From a virus: DNA of 35,615 nucleotides. The stretch is from IMG/VR virus record IMGVR_UViG_3300027963_000014, positions 1 to 35,615 of that record; one strand, written 5' to 3'. This document shows, in pieces, positions 5,236 to 12,541 of this stretch; position 1 is the first letter of the stretch; the number at the start of each line of letters is the position of its first letter. The position numbers and the translations under genes were made by a program. Under the pieces are notes generated by a model. That model was not told where the DNA came from, made no database searches, and saw only the letters and a list, made by a program, of their open reading frames with translations.

Positions 5236-6336
5236 ATGATCAAACTACGCCCTAGTGCAGCTACGCGCTGGCTCTCTTGTCCTGCATCTGTGAGACTGTG
5301 TGCAGACATTCCTTATCAGCCAGCAGGTGAGGCTGCGCAGATCGGTACTGCCATTCACGAGGTGGCTGAGACTGCATACCTCACCAACGCAAGCCCCTAT
5401 GACTGGATAGGACAGACGGTCAAGGACATTCTTATCACCGAGCAGAACGCTGACTTTGCACAAGCCCATGTCGAGCACATCAGGGATTTGGAGTTAAGAC
5501 TTGGCACGCTAAAGGTCGAGCAGTATGTCACCGTGTACAAGGACAAGGACATTGAGCTGGGTGGTACTGCCGATGTCGTGGCGTGGAACGACGAGAAGTC
5601 AACCTTAGTCATTGCTGACTTGAAGACTGGCAGAGGGTATGTGGACGCTGACTCAGACCAGATGAAGATATACGCCATCGGTGCGATGCGTCACGCAAAA
5701 ATTGAATTTAGCAACATCGAGCTGTCGATCATTCAACCGCACCACGGTGAACCCCGTACACACAAGATAACATTCAAGGAATTAAACGACTGGGCTGAGA
5801 CGCAGTTAACACCAGCGATCCAAGCAATCAAGAAGGGCGACACAGAACCCACGCCTACTGAGTCGGGTTGCCAATGGTGTCCAGCAAAAGCAATCTGTCC
5901 TGCGCAAAGAAAAGGGTTCGAGGTTATTGCTGCCACGCCTAATCTTGCTGTGATGACTAAGGAAGAGATGAAATCTGTGGTGGTGACGCTGACACCAGAG
6001 CAGATCGCAGACCTACTTGAACGCGCACCGCTTGTAGAGAAGTTTATCGACGCTGTTAGAGACCACGCAGTCAAACGCATCGAGGACGGTGAAGTTATCA
6101 AGGGCTGGCAGATGCAGCCCAAGCGTGCGTACCGCAAGTGGATTGACGAGCACGACGCAAAGAATCAGTTACACGACGCTGGTATCCCTGCGGATAAGTT
6201 GGTTACTAGCGAACTAATTAGTCCATCTGAGGCAGCCAAACTCTTACCTAAAGAATCAAAAGACTTAATTGACAAGCTCACACGCAAAGAGAGTAGTGGT
6301 TTAACTCTTGCGCGTGACTATTCTTTAGGTCAATAA
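5236..6336 (+). CDS. DUF2800-type PD-(D/E)XK nuclease with Cas4/AddB-like cysteines
   Basis: The 366-residue protein matches the DUF2800 family of phage RecB-like nucleases. Visible motifs are H41 in GTAIHEVAE, D113 in GGTADVVAW, D128 and K130 in VIADLKTG, and Q142 in DSDQMKIYA, the PD-(D/E)XK core. C212-x2-C215-x5-C221 together with an early cysteine (C15) have the spacing that holds a 4Fe-4S cluster in Cas4 and AddB. It probably processes DNA ends during recombination-linked replication. It is followed by a hairpin and the SSB gene, the usual partner in phage recombination modules. AAGGA precedes the ATG. Confidence 0.85.
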   Translation: MIKLRPSAATRWLSCPASVRLCADIPYQPAGEAAQIGTAIHEVAETAYLTNASPYDWIGQTVKDILITEQNADFAQAHVEHIRDLELRLGTLKVEQYVTVYKDKDIELGGTADVVAWNDEKSTLVIADLKTGRGYVDADSDQMKIYAIGAMRHAKIEFSNIELSIIQPHHGEPRTHKITFKELNDWAETQLTPAIQAIKKGDTEPTPTESGCQWCPAKAICPAQRKGFEVIAATPNLAVMTKEEMKSVVVTLTPEQIADLLERAPLVEKFIDAVRDHAVKRIEDGEVIKGWQMQPKRAYRKWIDEHDAKNQLHDAGIPADKLVTSELISPSEAAKLLPKESKDLIDKLTRKESSGLTLARDYSLGQ

Positions 6337-6352
6337 TCCATTCCCCCAAACC

Positions 6353-6378
6353 GTTGCAAATAAATGCAACATTTTTTT
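6353..6378 (+). terminator. AT-rich intrinsic terminator between nuclease and SSB genes
   Basis: GTTGCA (6353-6358) pairs with TGCAAC (6365-6370) around a 6-base loop, followed by A and seven Ts. The stem is short, so read-through is likely and the element probably attenuates rather than ends transcription before the SSB gene. Confidence 0.6.
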
Positions 6379-6395
6379 AAACTCGAAAGGCTCAA

Positions 6396-7001
6396 ATGCT
6401 TAATCTATCTAGTTCTTCTGGCGGTGGTAATTACATTCGCTTTATGCCATCTGCTAACGCATGGCTCAACTCAAACAAGGAAGAATTTACACCAAAGAAA
6501 ATGGTTGTCGATACTGCCAGTCTTCAGACTGGTTGGATGCACCTTGGAGAAGGTGTGCGCGACTGGCAACCAGACGCAAGTCTTGGAAAGAAGGGTGCTC
6601 AACCGTCACCAGACCACAAGCGTGGCTTCTCCATCAAGTTCTACAACAAGGAGATGGGACTCGCAGAATGGTCAGCAAACGGCACAGGTCCAAACATGGG
6701 ACTGGAGAAGCTGTGGAAGGCAATCGAAGCAGGTCAAGCAGCCAATGCTGGCAAGTTACCAGTCATTGAGTACAAAGGCTCGACGCTGGAGAAGATCGGC
6801 AAAGGCACGACTCGTATCCCTAACTTTGATGTGGTGTCGTGGATTGAGAGACCTGCTGGCATGGATGCGGTGGACGACGGCACGCAATCATTTGATAGTG
6901 ACGGCAAGATCAGCATGGCAGCACCAGCTCCAGCACCGCAACCTAAAGCAGCGCCTAAGACTGCAATGGCTCAAGCCGTCGAAGACGACGAGATGTTTTA
7001 A
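6396..7001 (+). CDS. ssb: Single-stranded DNA-binding protein
   Basis: The 201-residue protein has an OB-fold-like body without a classical bacterial SSB signature. It carries the hallmark C-terminus: a proline/alanine-rich linker (APAPAPQPKAAPK) leading to an acidic tip ending EDDEMF, comparable to the DDDIPF tip by which SSBs recruit partners. Such phage SSBs are commonly placed between a RecB-like nuclease and primase/helicase genes, as here. It would coat ssDNA during replication and recombination. AAAGG precedes ATG 6396. The gene is bracketed by hairpins at 6353 and 7014, which would set its own transcript level. Confidence 0.75.
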   Translation: MLNLSSSSGGGNYIRFMPSANAWLNSNKEEFTPKKMVVDTASLQTGWMHLGEGVRDWQPDASLGKKGAQPSPDHKRGFSIKFYNKEMGLAEWSANGTGPNMGLEKLWKAIEAGQAANAGKLPVIEYKGSTLEKIGKGTTRIPNFDVVSWIERPAGMDAVDDGTQSFDSDGKISMAAPAPAPQPKAAPKTAMAQAVEDDEMF

Positions 7002-7013
7002 CTCTTAGGAGAG

Positions 7014-7048
7014 ACGGGGCTGGCTGAAAGGTCAGTCCCGTTTTTTTT
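7014..7048 (+). terminator. Strong rho-independent terminator after SSB
   Basis: A 12-pair stem (7014-7025 with 7030-7041, including a few G-U pairs) is closed by a GAAA loop and followed by eight Ts. It lies 12 bases after the SSB stop. The left arm and loop (7013-7029) are repeated exactly at 10725-10741. Confidence 0.9.
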
Positions 7049-7053
7049 CCTCT

Positions 7054-7170
7054 ATGGAAAACACACAAGAATTTTGGATGCTGCTACTTATTGCGTTGGC
7101 TCAAAGGGTCTACGAGTTGGAGCAGAGATTAGAACAATTAGAAGGACAAGAATGCAAGCCGAACAAATAG
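7054..7170 (+). CDS. Small helical protein upstream of primase (38 aa)
   Basis: The frame begins at ATG 7054, right after the terminator U-tract, and ends TAG at 7168-7170, overlapping the primase start by 19 bp. The product MENTQEFWMLLLIALAQRV continues into a leucine/glutamate coiled coil (ELEQRLEQLEGQ), a layout I associate with tiny phage proteins of unknown function. No Shine-Dalgarno is visible, so translation may be weak. Its reading may couple to the primase-helicase. Confidence 0.5.
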   Translation: MENTQEFWMLLLIALAQRVYELEQRLEQLEGQECKPNK

Positions 7171-9197
7171 CGCAAGCGCTTGGCAACGCAAAGAAGGTAA
7201 ACGGGCAATGGATGGCGAGCTGTCCTGTAAGCAATCACGGTCAAGGTAACGGGGACAGGAATCCAAGTCTTTGCGTATCAGAGACAGACGAAGGCAAGCC
7301 GTTGTTTAAGTGCTTTAGTGGGTGCTCTCAGGAGTCTGTCTTTAATGCGGTCAAGGACTACGGTCTGCTTGACGACTTACCAAACCCGACAGACTTTCTC
7401 ACCCAGATCAAACCGTTACCGAAACAGCAAGAACCTGTGCTCGAACAGGAGTGGCACTACACCGACGAGGATGGAGTCGTCCAGCACATCAAGCAGAGAT
7501 ACAAGACCTTTGACTCCAAAGGAAAAACATACAAACAGTACCGCGTGGACGAGAACGGCAGACGGCACGCATCAATGACGGGTGCGAACATCGTGCCGTA
7601 CAACCTTCCCGAAGTGGACTTTGCACGCAAGACAGGCAGAACTGTATTCCTTTGCGAAGGCGAGAAGGCTGCCGACGCTCTCAAGTCTTTAGGTGTAGTG
7701 GCAACCTGTACGCACAACGGTGCAAGTAACTTCCCAGAAGATGTAGTTAAGCACCTAGTCGGACTCACCATTGCAATAGTCCCTGACAACGACACGGTTG
7801 GCTGGGAGTACGCAAGGAAAGCAGTTGCAGCTCTCAAGTCGGTTACAAAAAGTATCCGAGTGGTTGACCTCCAGCTCGACGAGGTGAAGGAGGACGCATA
7901 CGAGTTCGTCCACAAGTATGGCGGGGACAAGGATCGGCTGGTTGACCTGACAAAGGCAACGCAAGCAATCGCAAGTGAACTGGATGTAACGACTCCTGCA
8001 AGATTAAATAATTCTGTGGAAACACCAGTATCGGAAGAGTTGGAGCTGCCACAAGTACCGCTACAACGCGAAGGATTTAAGCTCGAAGCGTGGGACAGCA
8101 TCGAGGACGAACCAGTCGAGTGGCTAGTTAAAGGAGTCATACCGCAACGATCATTTGTGGCTTTATATGCACCGCCAGCTAGTTTCAAGTCTTTTATTGC
8201 CTTGGACATTGCCGAGTGCATCGCCACAGGCAGAGCATTCCTTGGCAACGAGATAACCCGTAAAGGCGCAGTCCTGTACATCGCAGGGGAGGGGCATGGA
8301 GGTATCGGGTCAAGGATCAAGGCACTCAAGACGCACCACAACACACCAGTTGGAGCGCCAGTCTATTTCCTCAGACGGCAGGTCAATCTCAGATCAAGTA
8401 AGACAGACCTGCAAGACCTAGTTAACGCAATAGACGACCTCAAGGCTATGGCAGAGATCAACTTTGAGCTGATCATCATTGACACCTTGGCTAGAGCATT
8501 TGGCGGTGGAAACGAGAACGCATCAGAGGATATGGGTGCATTCATTACGGCTGCTGGCGCTATACAAGGTCGGTATGAGTGTGGTCTTTTGGTAGTCCAT
8601 CACGCTGGTAAGGACGCAACCAAGGGCTTGAGAGGTCACTCCTCATTACTAGGCGCAGTAGACACAGAGCTGGAGATTATCAGGATCGAAGGCGCTAAAC
8701 CGCCAAAGGGAATACTCCATGTGTCCAAACAGAAGGACGGTGTGGACGGGCAACGCATTGGATTCAAGATGATTGAGGTCACGACTGGATCAAGTGGAAT
8801 CGTGGACTTTGACGGTGCATCCAGTCTGGCGGTTGAAGTAGACGGGGAGTTAGACACGACGGTCAAGCAGAAGGTAAAGGCTGCACCTCCAAATAGAAAA
8901 TTGAAAGGTCACGCTCAGACATTATTTGATAGTTTGCACATTGCTATTAAGAAGTTTGGCGAGATGCAGGTAGTTGATGGAATGCGAAATAAGTGCATTA
9001 CGCTGGATCAATGGAAGGCTGAATTTCGCAAAAAGGTTATTCATGGAATGAGTGAATCGACATTTACAAGGACTTTTGATAGGGTTAAGTTGAATCTTCT
9101 TAACGAGAAAAAAGTAGTAATAAATGATCCATTGGTATGGGCTGTTTTTGAAGAGAAAGATGACCACAAAGACAATGTTATTTCGTTTAATAAGTAG
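7152..9197 (+). CDS. Primase-helicase (zinc, TOPRIM and RecA-like helicase domains)
   Basis: ATG 7152 with AAGGA is chosen; a frame from 7074 starts with TTG and lacks a ribosome site. The 681-residue protein has an N-terminal zinc-finger-like set (C24, H29, C54, C58), a TOPRIM domain (E169 in FLCEGEKAAD, D212-x-D214 in PDND), and a RepA/DnaB-like ATPase with a Walker A variant PPASFKS (341-347), Walker B ELIIIDT (439-445) and VVHHAGK (481-487). Residues about 585-670 look like a winged helix (CITLDQWKAEF, ESTFTRTFDRV). It would prime and unwind phage DNA. An iteron-like repeat cluster begins one base after its stop, so the C-terminal domain may recognise it, as in P4 alpha protein. No phage DNA polymerase is present. 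Confidence 0.9.
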   Translation: MQAEQIAQALGNAKKVNGQWMASCPVSNHGQGNGDRNPSLCVSETDEGKPLFKCFSGCSQESVFNAVKDYGLLDDLPNPTDFLTQIKPLPKQQEPVLEQEWHYTDEDGVVQHIKQRYKTFDSKGKTYKQYRVDENGRRHASMTGANIVPYNLPEVDFARKTGRTVFLCEGEKAADALKSLGVVATCTHNGASNFPEDVVKHLVGLTIAIVPDNDTVGWEYARKAVAALKSVTKSIRVVDLQLDEVKEDAYEFVHKYGGDKDRLVDLTKATQAIASELDVTTPARLNNSVETPVSEELELPQVPLQREGFKLEAWDSIEDEPVEWLVKGVIPQRSFVALYAPPASFKSFIALDIAECIATGRAFLGNEITRKGAVLYIAGEGHGGIGSRIKALKTHHNTPVGAPVYFLRRQVNLRSSKTDLQDLVNAIDDLKAMAEINFELIIIDTLARAFGGGNENASEDMGAFITAAGAIQGRYECGLLVVHHAGKDATKGLRGHSSLLGAVDTELEIIRIEGAKPPKGILHVSKQKDGVDGQRIGFKMIEVTTGSSGIVDFDGASSLAVEVDGELDTTVKQKVKAAPPNRKLKGHAQTLFDSLHIAIKKFGEMQVVDGMRNKCITLDQWKAEFRKKVIHGMSESTFTRTFDRVKLNLLNEKKVVINDPLVWAVFEEKDDHKDNVISFNK

Positions 9198-9318
9198 TCG
9201 GACAAATGGGGACAAATGGTGGACAAATGGTGGACAGTTGTCTCGCCATTTGTCCGAGGATTTCGGACAGACAAATGGTGTGTGTGTATGTAATACACAC
9301 CATCTGTCCGTTGTCCGA
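9198..9318. repeat. Iteron-like repeat cluster GGACAAATGG, candidate replication origin
   Basis: GGACAAATGG occurs at 9200-9209, 9210-9219 and 9221-9230, with a partial copy at 9232. An inverted copy lies at 9246-9255; extended to CCATTTGTCCGA it is the exact complement of 9198-9209. A further degenerate forward copy is at 9263-9279, and an inverted one at 9300-9310 plus TTGTCCGA at 9311-9318. The last pair forms a long imperfect palindrome around ATGTAAT. The cluster starts directly after the primase-helicase stop. It could be its origin or a multi-site operator for the 9368 gene. Confidence 0.75.
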
Positions 9319-9367
9319 GTGGTTGCCATGTGTATTTTTTTAATTATTGCGTTGGAAGGATTTTGAG

Positions 9368-10057
9368 ATGTCTAAAAAGAGTTTGAAGAAAGTTGTTGGT
9401 GGTCTAAAACAGCCAGATTTCCCGATGAATGCTTTTGATGTATTTATGAATTCGAGGTTGGTTGAGCTGTCTGTGGTGAAGAGAGACCACGAAAAGCGTT
9501 GGGGCATCAATCGCTTGATCGAGTTGGTGGACTCTGAGTTTCGGATCAAGGTGTGGCGACAGGCTGAACGAGTGTTCGAGGCTTCGGTGTCCAGAGATGA
9601 GGTGAAGCTGGATCGTGCGGTTGGTGGCATGGTCAAGGCTTACGCAGCTCTTGAAGCGTGGGCGGTCGAGAACGGTGTGCCTGAGATGCCAGCGATAGTT
9701 GCCGTTGAGCATGAGATGCAGGACGGGTCGGTGATGGTGGTCGTTGGTACACATCACGACGCGACGCTTTACCAGCAGTTCAGACCCGATGTCCAGAACA
9801 GACACATCTGGACGATGGAAGAGCTGGAGCTGATCATGGAGTCGCCAGTTCTCAAGGAGACCATGAAGATTAAGGCTTTGATTCCTTGTGCTGCAATGGT
9901 CAGGCTGGACAAGGACGCGAAGGAGTTTCCGATGGGTGGTGCGACGGGCTTTGATGATGTCAAGTCTGACGAGCTGGAGGCTTCGTCATTGCCGAAAGTC
10001 TTTGACACCAGCAAGATAGGCAAAAATAGGGCTAACAAGGCTTTGGAGGAGATTTAA
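9368..10057 (+). CDS. Unknown phage protein (229 aa)
   Basis: ATG 9368 follows GGAAGGA at 7-base spacing; an in-frame TTG at 9347 is not preferred. The product is predicted mostly helical in its first half (residues 20-110, charged, including VVKRDHEKRWGINRLIELV) and mixed in its second half, with VAVEHEMQDGSVMVVVG as a likely beta hairpin and a basic C-terminus (KIGKNRANKALEEI). No catalytic motif or family is recognised. It is placed between the iteron cluster and the terminase small subunit, so a replication or packaging accessory role is possible. The iteron cluster may act as its regulatory region. Confidence 0.75.
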   Translation: MSKKSLKKVVGGLKQPDFPMNAFDVFMNSRLVELSVVKRDHEKRWGINRLIELVDSEFRIKVWRQAERVFEASVSRDEVKLDRAVGGMVKAYAALEAWAVENGVPEMPAIVAVEHEMQDGSVMVVVGTHHDATLYQQFRPDVQNRHIWTMEELELIMESPVLKETMKIKALIPCAAMVRLDKDAKEFPMGGATGFDDVKSDELEASSLPKVFDTSKIGKNRANKALEEI

Positions 10058-10114
10058 ATGCTTGTTGATACTTTGTGGTGTGTAAGTGGTTCTGATCGCT
10101 TGGAGGGCTTTTAA
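10058..10114 (+). CDS. Possible 18-residue leader peptide before terminase small subunit
   Basis: ATG 10058 has a strong GGAGGAG ribosome site, and the 18-codon frame ends in TAA directly followed by the small terminase ATG at 10115. The peptide MLVDTLWCVSGSDRLEGF has no recognisable motif. Its main role may be translational coupling to the terminase gene, whose own GGAGGG site lies inside it. Confidence 0.35.
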   Translation: MLVDTLWCVSGSDRLEGF

Positions 10115-10546
10115 ATGGCTGGGAGACCAAAACGCAAAGCAGACTTGGCTGCACTTGATTCTTTGCCGAAGGAACATATCGTGTCGATGCTTGAGGCTGG
10201 ACAGCCGATTGCTCGCATCTGTTACGCGCTTGGAGTTGGTCGCGTTGCACTCGAAGATTGGCTCAATAAACCAGAGAACGAAGGTCTCTCCTCGCGTGCG
10301 CGCGCGAAGGCTGCGGATGACATGGTAGCAGAAAGCATACTAATTGCTGACGAAACAGATGTGGAAGAGGTACAAAAGGCTAGATTACGGGTGCAAACGC
10401 GCCAATGGGTGGCTGAAAGATGGAATCCAGCAGCGTATGCGCAGAACAAAATGCCTTCGGTGCAGGTCAATTTGTCTGGAATGCGACTGGACGCGTTGCG
10501 TCGGATCGAGGTCGTCGAAGATGTATCCACAGACAAGTTGTCCTAG
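10115..10546 (+). CDS. terS: Terminase small subunit
   Basis: The 143-residue protein begins MAGRPKRKAD, has a helix-turn-helix at about residues 23-50 (LEAGQPIARICYALGVGRVA), and a helical stretch with ARLRVQTRQWVAERWNPAAY (89-108). That last motif is characteristic of a widespread family of phage small terminases. It would recognise the packaging site and load the large subunit at 10843. The gene is separated from the large subunit by nearly 300 bp holding DnaA boxes and a C-rich leader, unusual for a terS-terL pair. GGAGGG precedes the ATG. Confidence 0.8.
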   Translation: MAGRPKRKADLAALDSLPKEHIVSMLEAGQPIARICYALGVGRVALEDWLNKPENEGLSSRARAKAADDMVAESILIADETDVEEVQKARLRVQTRQWVAERWNPAAYAQNKMPSVQVNLSGMRLDALRRIEVVEDVSTDKLS

Positions 10547-10648
10547 TTATCCACATTTGTGTTGAAACTGGCAAAGTTATCCACAAAAACGCTTACAAAC
10601 TTGTGGATAACAGCAAAATAACTTTACATAATGAACATAGTGTAAAGT
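10523..10648. other. DnaA-box cluster with adjacent palindrome, candidate origin
   Basis: TTATCCACA, the consensus DnaA box, occurs at 10547-10555 and 10577-10585 (30 bp apart) and inverted at 10602-10610. A near match, GTATCCACA, is at 10523-10531. A palindrome ACTTTACA-N12-TGTAAAGT at 10621-10648 and a short one GACAAGTTGTC at 10532-10542 accompany them. The sequence then becomes AT-rich. The first box lies inside the 3' end of the small terminase gene. The cluster suggests host DnaA-dependent initiation or DnaA-mediated regulation. Confidence 0.7.
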
Positions 10649-10703
10649 AGGTGTAGAGATTAGTATTCATTTCTGCTTGTTTTCTGCTGACTGATTAGGG
10701 TTT

Positions 10704-10842
10704 ACCCCCCCCTTCGATCTGCGCGACGGGGCTGGCTGAAACTGCACCCCGATAGATACCGAACCCACACCCCCCGCACCCCCCTACTCACACCGCCACA
10801 CTCCCACAAAAAAAATAAAAAAAATCAAGGCACAATTCCCAC
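10704..10842 (+). promoter_or_regulatory. C-rich, G-poor leader before large terminase (rut-like), with hairpin
   Basis: No gene is seen here. The stretch holds a run of nine Cs near 10704-10712, a CGGGG...CCCCG hairpin at 10727-10751, a very C-rich and G-poor segment at 10752-10805, and two A-tracts at 10808-10825. C-rich, G-poor unstructured RNA is what Rho binds, so this may be a Rho-dependent control point between early and late genes. It could also contain the packaging site. The terL ATG has only a distant AAGG as ribosome site. Confidence 0.4.
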
Positions 10843-12342
10843 ATGACGACAGAATCAACTGCACCAGTAAAAAAGGGACTACACCCACAGGTCAAGGAGA
10901 CGCTAGACCGCATCCACGACAAGCGACAAGACGAACTCTCCAAAAATCCCTTTGTTGCGTTCACCATACGCTACAAGAACAATCCAGTCCTCTTCGTCAA
11001 GGAAGTCTTAAATGCCAACCCCGACACTTGGCAAGAAACCTTCCTAACGCACATCGCAAAGGGCAACCGACGCATATCTGTCAGGTCAGGGCATGGCGTG
11101 GGAAAGTCCACAGCAGCGAGCTGGGCGATCATCTGGTACTTACTTCTCAGATACCCCGTCAAGGTGGTGGTAACAGCACCCACATCCAGCCAGCTATACG
11201 ACGCGCTCTTTGCGGAACTAAAGCGCTGGGTGAAGGAACTGCCTGAGACCCTGCGCGATATGCTCGAAGTCAAGCAGGACAGGATCGAGGTCAAGGAGGC
11301 AGCGACAGAGGCTTTCGTGTCCGCAAGGACTTCAAGGGCAGAGCAGCCCGAAGCCCTGCAAGGTGTCCACAGCGAGAATGTGATGCTGGTGGCTGACGAG
11401 GCATCGGGTATCCCAGAGGCAGTCTTTGAGGCTGCTGCTGGCTCGATGTCTGGACACAATGCCGTCACCCTTCTGCTGGGCAACCCTGTACGCTCTAGCG
11501 GGTTCTTTTACGACACCCAGAACCGACTCGCAAATGACTGGGTGACGATGAAGGTGAGCTGCAAAGACTCGCCAAGGGTCAGCGATGCCTATGTCGAAGA
11601 GATGAAGGCGCGGTACGGTGAAGAGTCGAATGCCTACCGAATAAGGGTACTGGGCGAATTTCCAAGGTCTGACGACGACACCATCATCCCGATGGAGTTA
11701 CTGGAGCTGGCAAAGCACCGCGATGTCGAGACATCTCAGCACGCAAAACTGATCTGGGGTCTGGATGTCGCACGCTTTGGTGGCGACAGGTCTGCACTCT
11801 CGAAAAGACAGGGCAACGCGCTCATAGAACCCACAAAGACTTGGAAAAATCTTGATTTGATGCAACTCACAGGCGCTGTCGTCGCAGAGTGGGAAGCACT
11901 ACCGCCAAGCCAGAGACCGCACGAGATCATGGTGGACTCGATTGGACTTGGTGCTGGCGTAGTAGACCGTCTCAGAGAACTCGGTCTTCCCGCTAGAGGC
12001 ATCAATGTCTCAGAGTCCCCCGCGATGGGTACGACTTACAGGAATCTAAGGGCAGAGCTTTGGTACAAGGCGAAGGCATGGTTTGAGGCGCGTGACTGCC
12101 GTATCCCCAATGACGAGGAGCTGGTGGCTGAACTGGCTACCGTCAGGTACTTCTTTAGCAGCGCGGGGAAGATGCAGGTCGAGGGCAAGGACGACATCAG
12201 AAAGCGTGGCTTGAAATCCCCCGACAAGGCTGACTCGTTTGTGTTGACCTTTGCGAGTGACGCTGCCGTCTCTATGTTTGGTGCGAATACAAGCCAGAAG
12301 TGGTCTCAGCCGTTGAAAAGAAACCTGTCAAGGGTTGCATAA
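10843..12342 (+). CDS. terL: Terminase large subunit (ATPase and nuclease)
   Basis: The 499-residue protein has the two TerL domains. The ATPase part has Walker A SGHGVGKST (82-90), a likely coupling/adenine-binding region VVVTAPTSSQ (108-117) and Walker B VMLVADE (180-186) with the catalytic glutamate E186. The RNase H-like nuclease has D308 in WGLDVARFGGD, D365 in IMVDSIGLG and a late acidic site D461/D464 in SPDKADS. It cuts concatemers or circles and pumps DNA through the portal. Its length is usual for the family. The headful or cohesive-end mode cannot be read from sequence. Confidence 0.95.
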   Translation: MTTESTAPVKKGLHPQVKETLDRIHDKRQDELSKNPFVAFTIRYKNNPVLFVKEVLNANPDTWQETFLTHIAKGNRRISVRSGHGVGKSTAASWAIIWYLLLRYPVKVVVTAPTSSQLYDALFAELKRWVKELPETLRDMLEVKQDRIEVKEAATEAFVSARTSRAEQPEALQGVHSENVMLVADEASGIPEAVFEAAAGSMSGHNAVTLLLGNPVRSSGFFYDTQNRLANDWVTMKVSCKDSPRVSDAYVEEMKARYGEESNAYRIRVLGEFPRSDDDTIIPMELLELAKHRDVETSQHAKLIWGLDVARFGGDRSALSKRQGNALIEPTKTWKNLDLMQLTGAVVAEWEALPPSQRPHEIMVDSIGLGAGVVDRLRELGLPARGINVSESPAMGTTYRNLRAELWYKAKAWFEARDCRIPNDEELVAELATVRYFFSSAGKMQVEGKDDIRKRGLKSPDKADSFVLTFASDAAVSMFGANTSQKWSQPLKRNLSRVA

Positions 12343-12373
12343 TTCGTCTATCCCAATTCAAGGAGTCATTGAC

Positions 12374-12541
12374 ATGATGAAGAAGACAAAGACAGAGAAG
12401 AAAATCTCTAAGGTTTACAACGAATTCAAGGCTGGAAAACTGCACTCAGGCAAAGGCGGTCCAGTCGTCAAGAGCAAGGCTCAAGGCTTGGCTATTGCAT
12501 TGTCTGCTGCTGGCGTGAAGCCTAAGAAGGGAATGAAGTAA
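12374..12541 (+). CDS. Small basic protein, DUF6496-like (55 aa)
   Basis: The start at ATG 12374 has AAGGAG 8 bases upstream; an upstream in-frame ATG at 12335 would overlap terL and lacks a site. The lysine-rich product has the pattern KISKVYNEFKAGKLHSG followed by KSKAQGLAIALSAAG, which I recognise as the short DUF6496-type domain common in phage genomes. Function is unknown; the basic charge suggests nucleic-acid binding. TAATG overlap couples it to the next gene. Confidence 0.65.
   Translation: MMKKTKTEKKISKVYNEFKAGKLHSGKGGPVVKSKAQGLAIALSAAGVKPKKGMK

Noticed and set aside
6364-7008. 214-codon + strand frame over the SSB gene
   Set aside because: The alternative register ends in the acidic EDDEMF tip and has a ribosome site at 6396; this one is arginine/serine-rich with no domain.
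7457-8344. 295-codon open frame on the minus strand
   Set aside because: Antisense to the TOPRIM and helicase domains of the primase-helicase; serine-rich translation with no motif, explained by codon bias of the real gene.
9198-9318. CRISPR-like array
   Set aside because: Repeats are only 10-12 bp, touch each other and occur in both orientations; there are no spacers and no cas operon. They look like protein-binding iterons.
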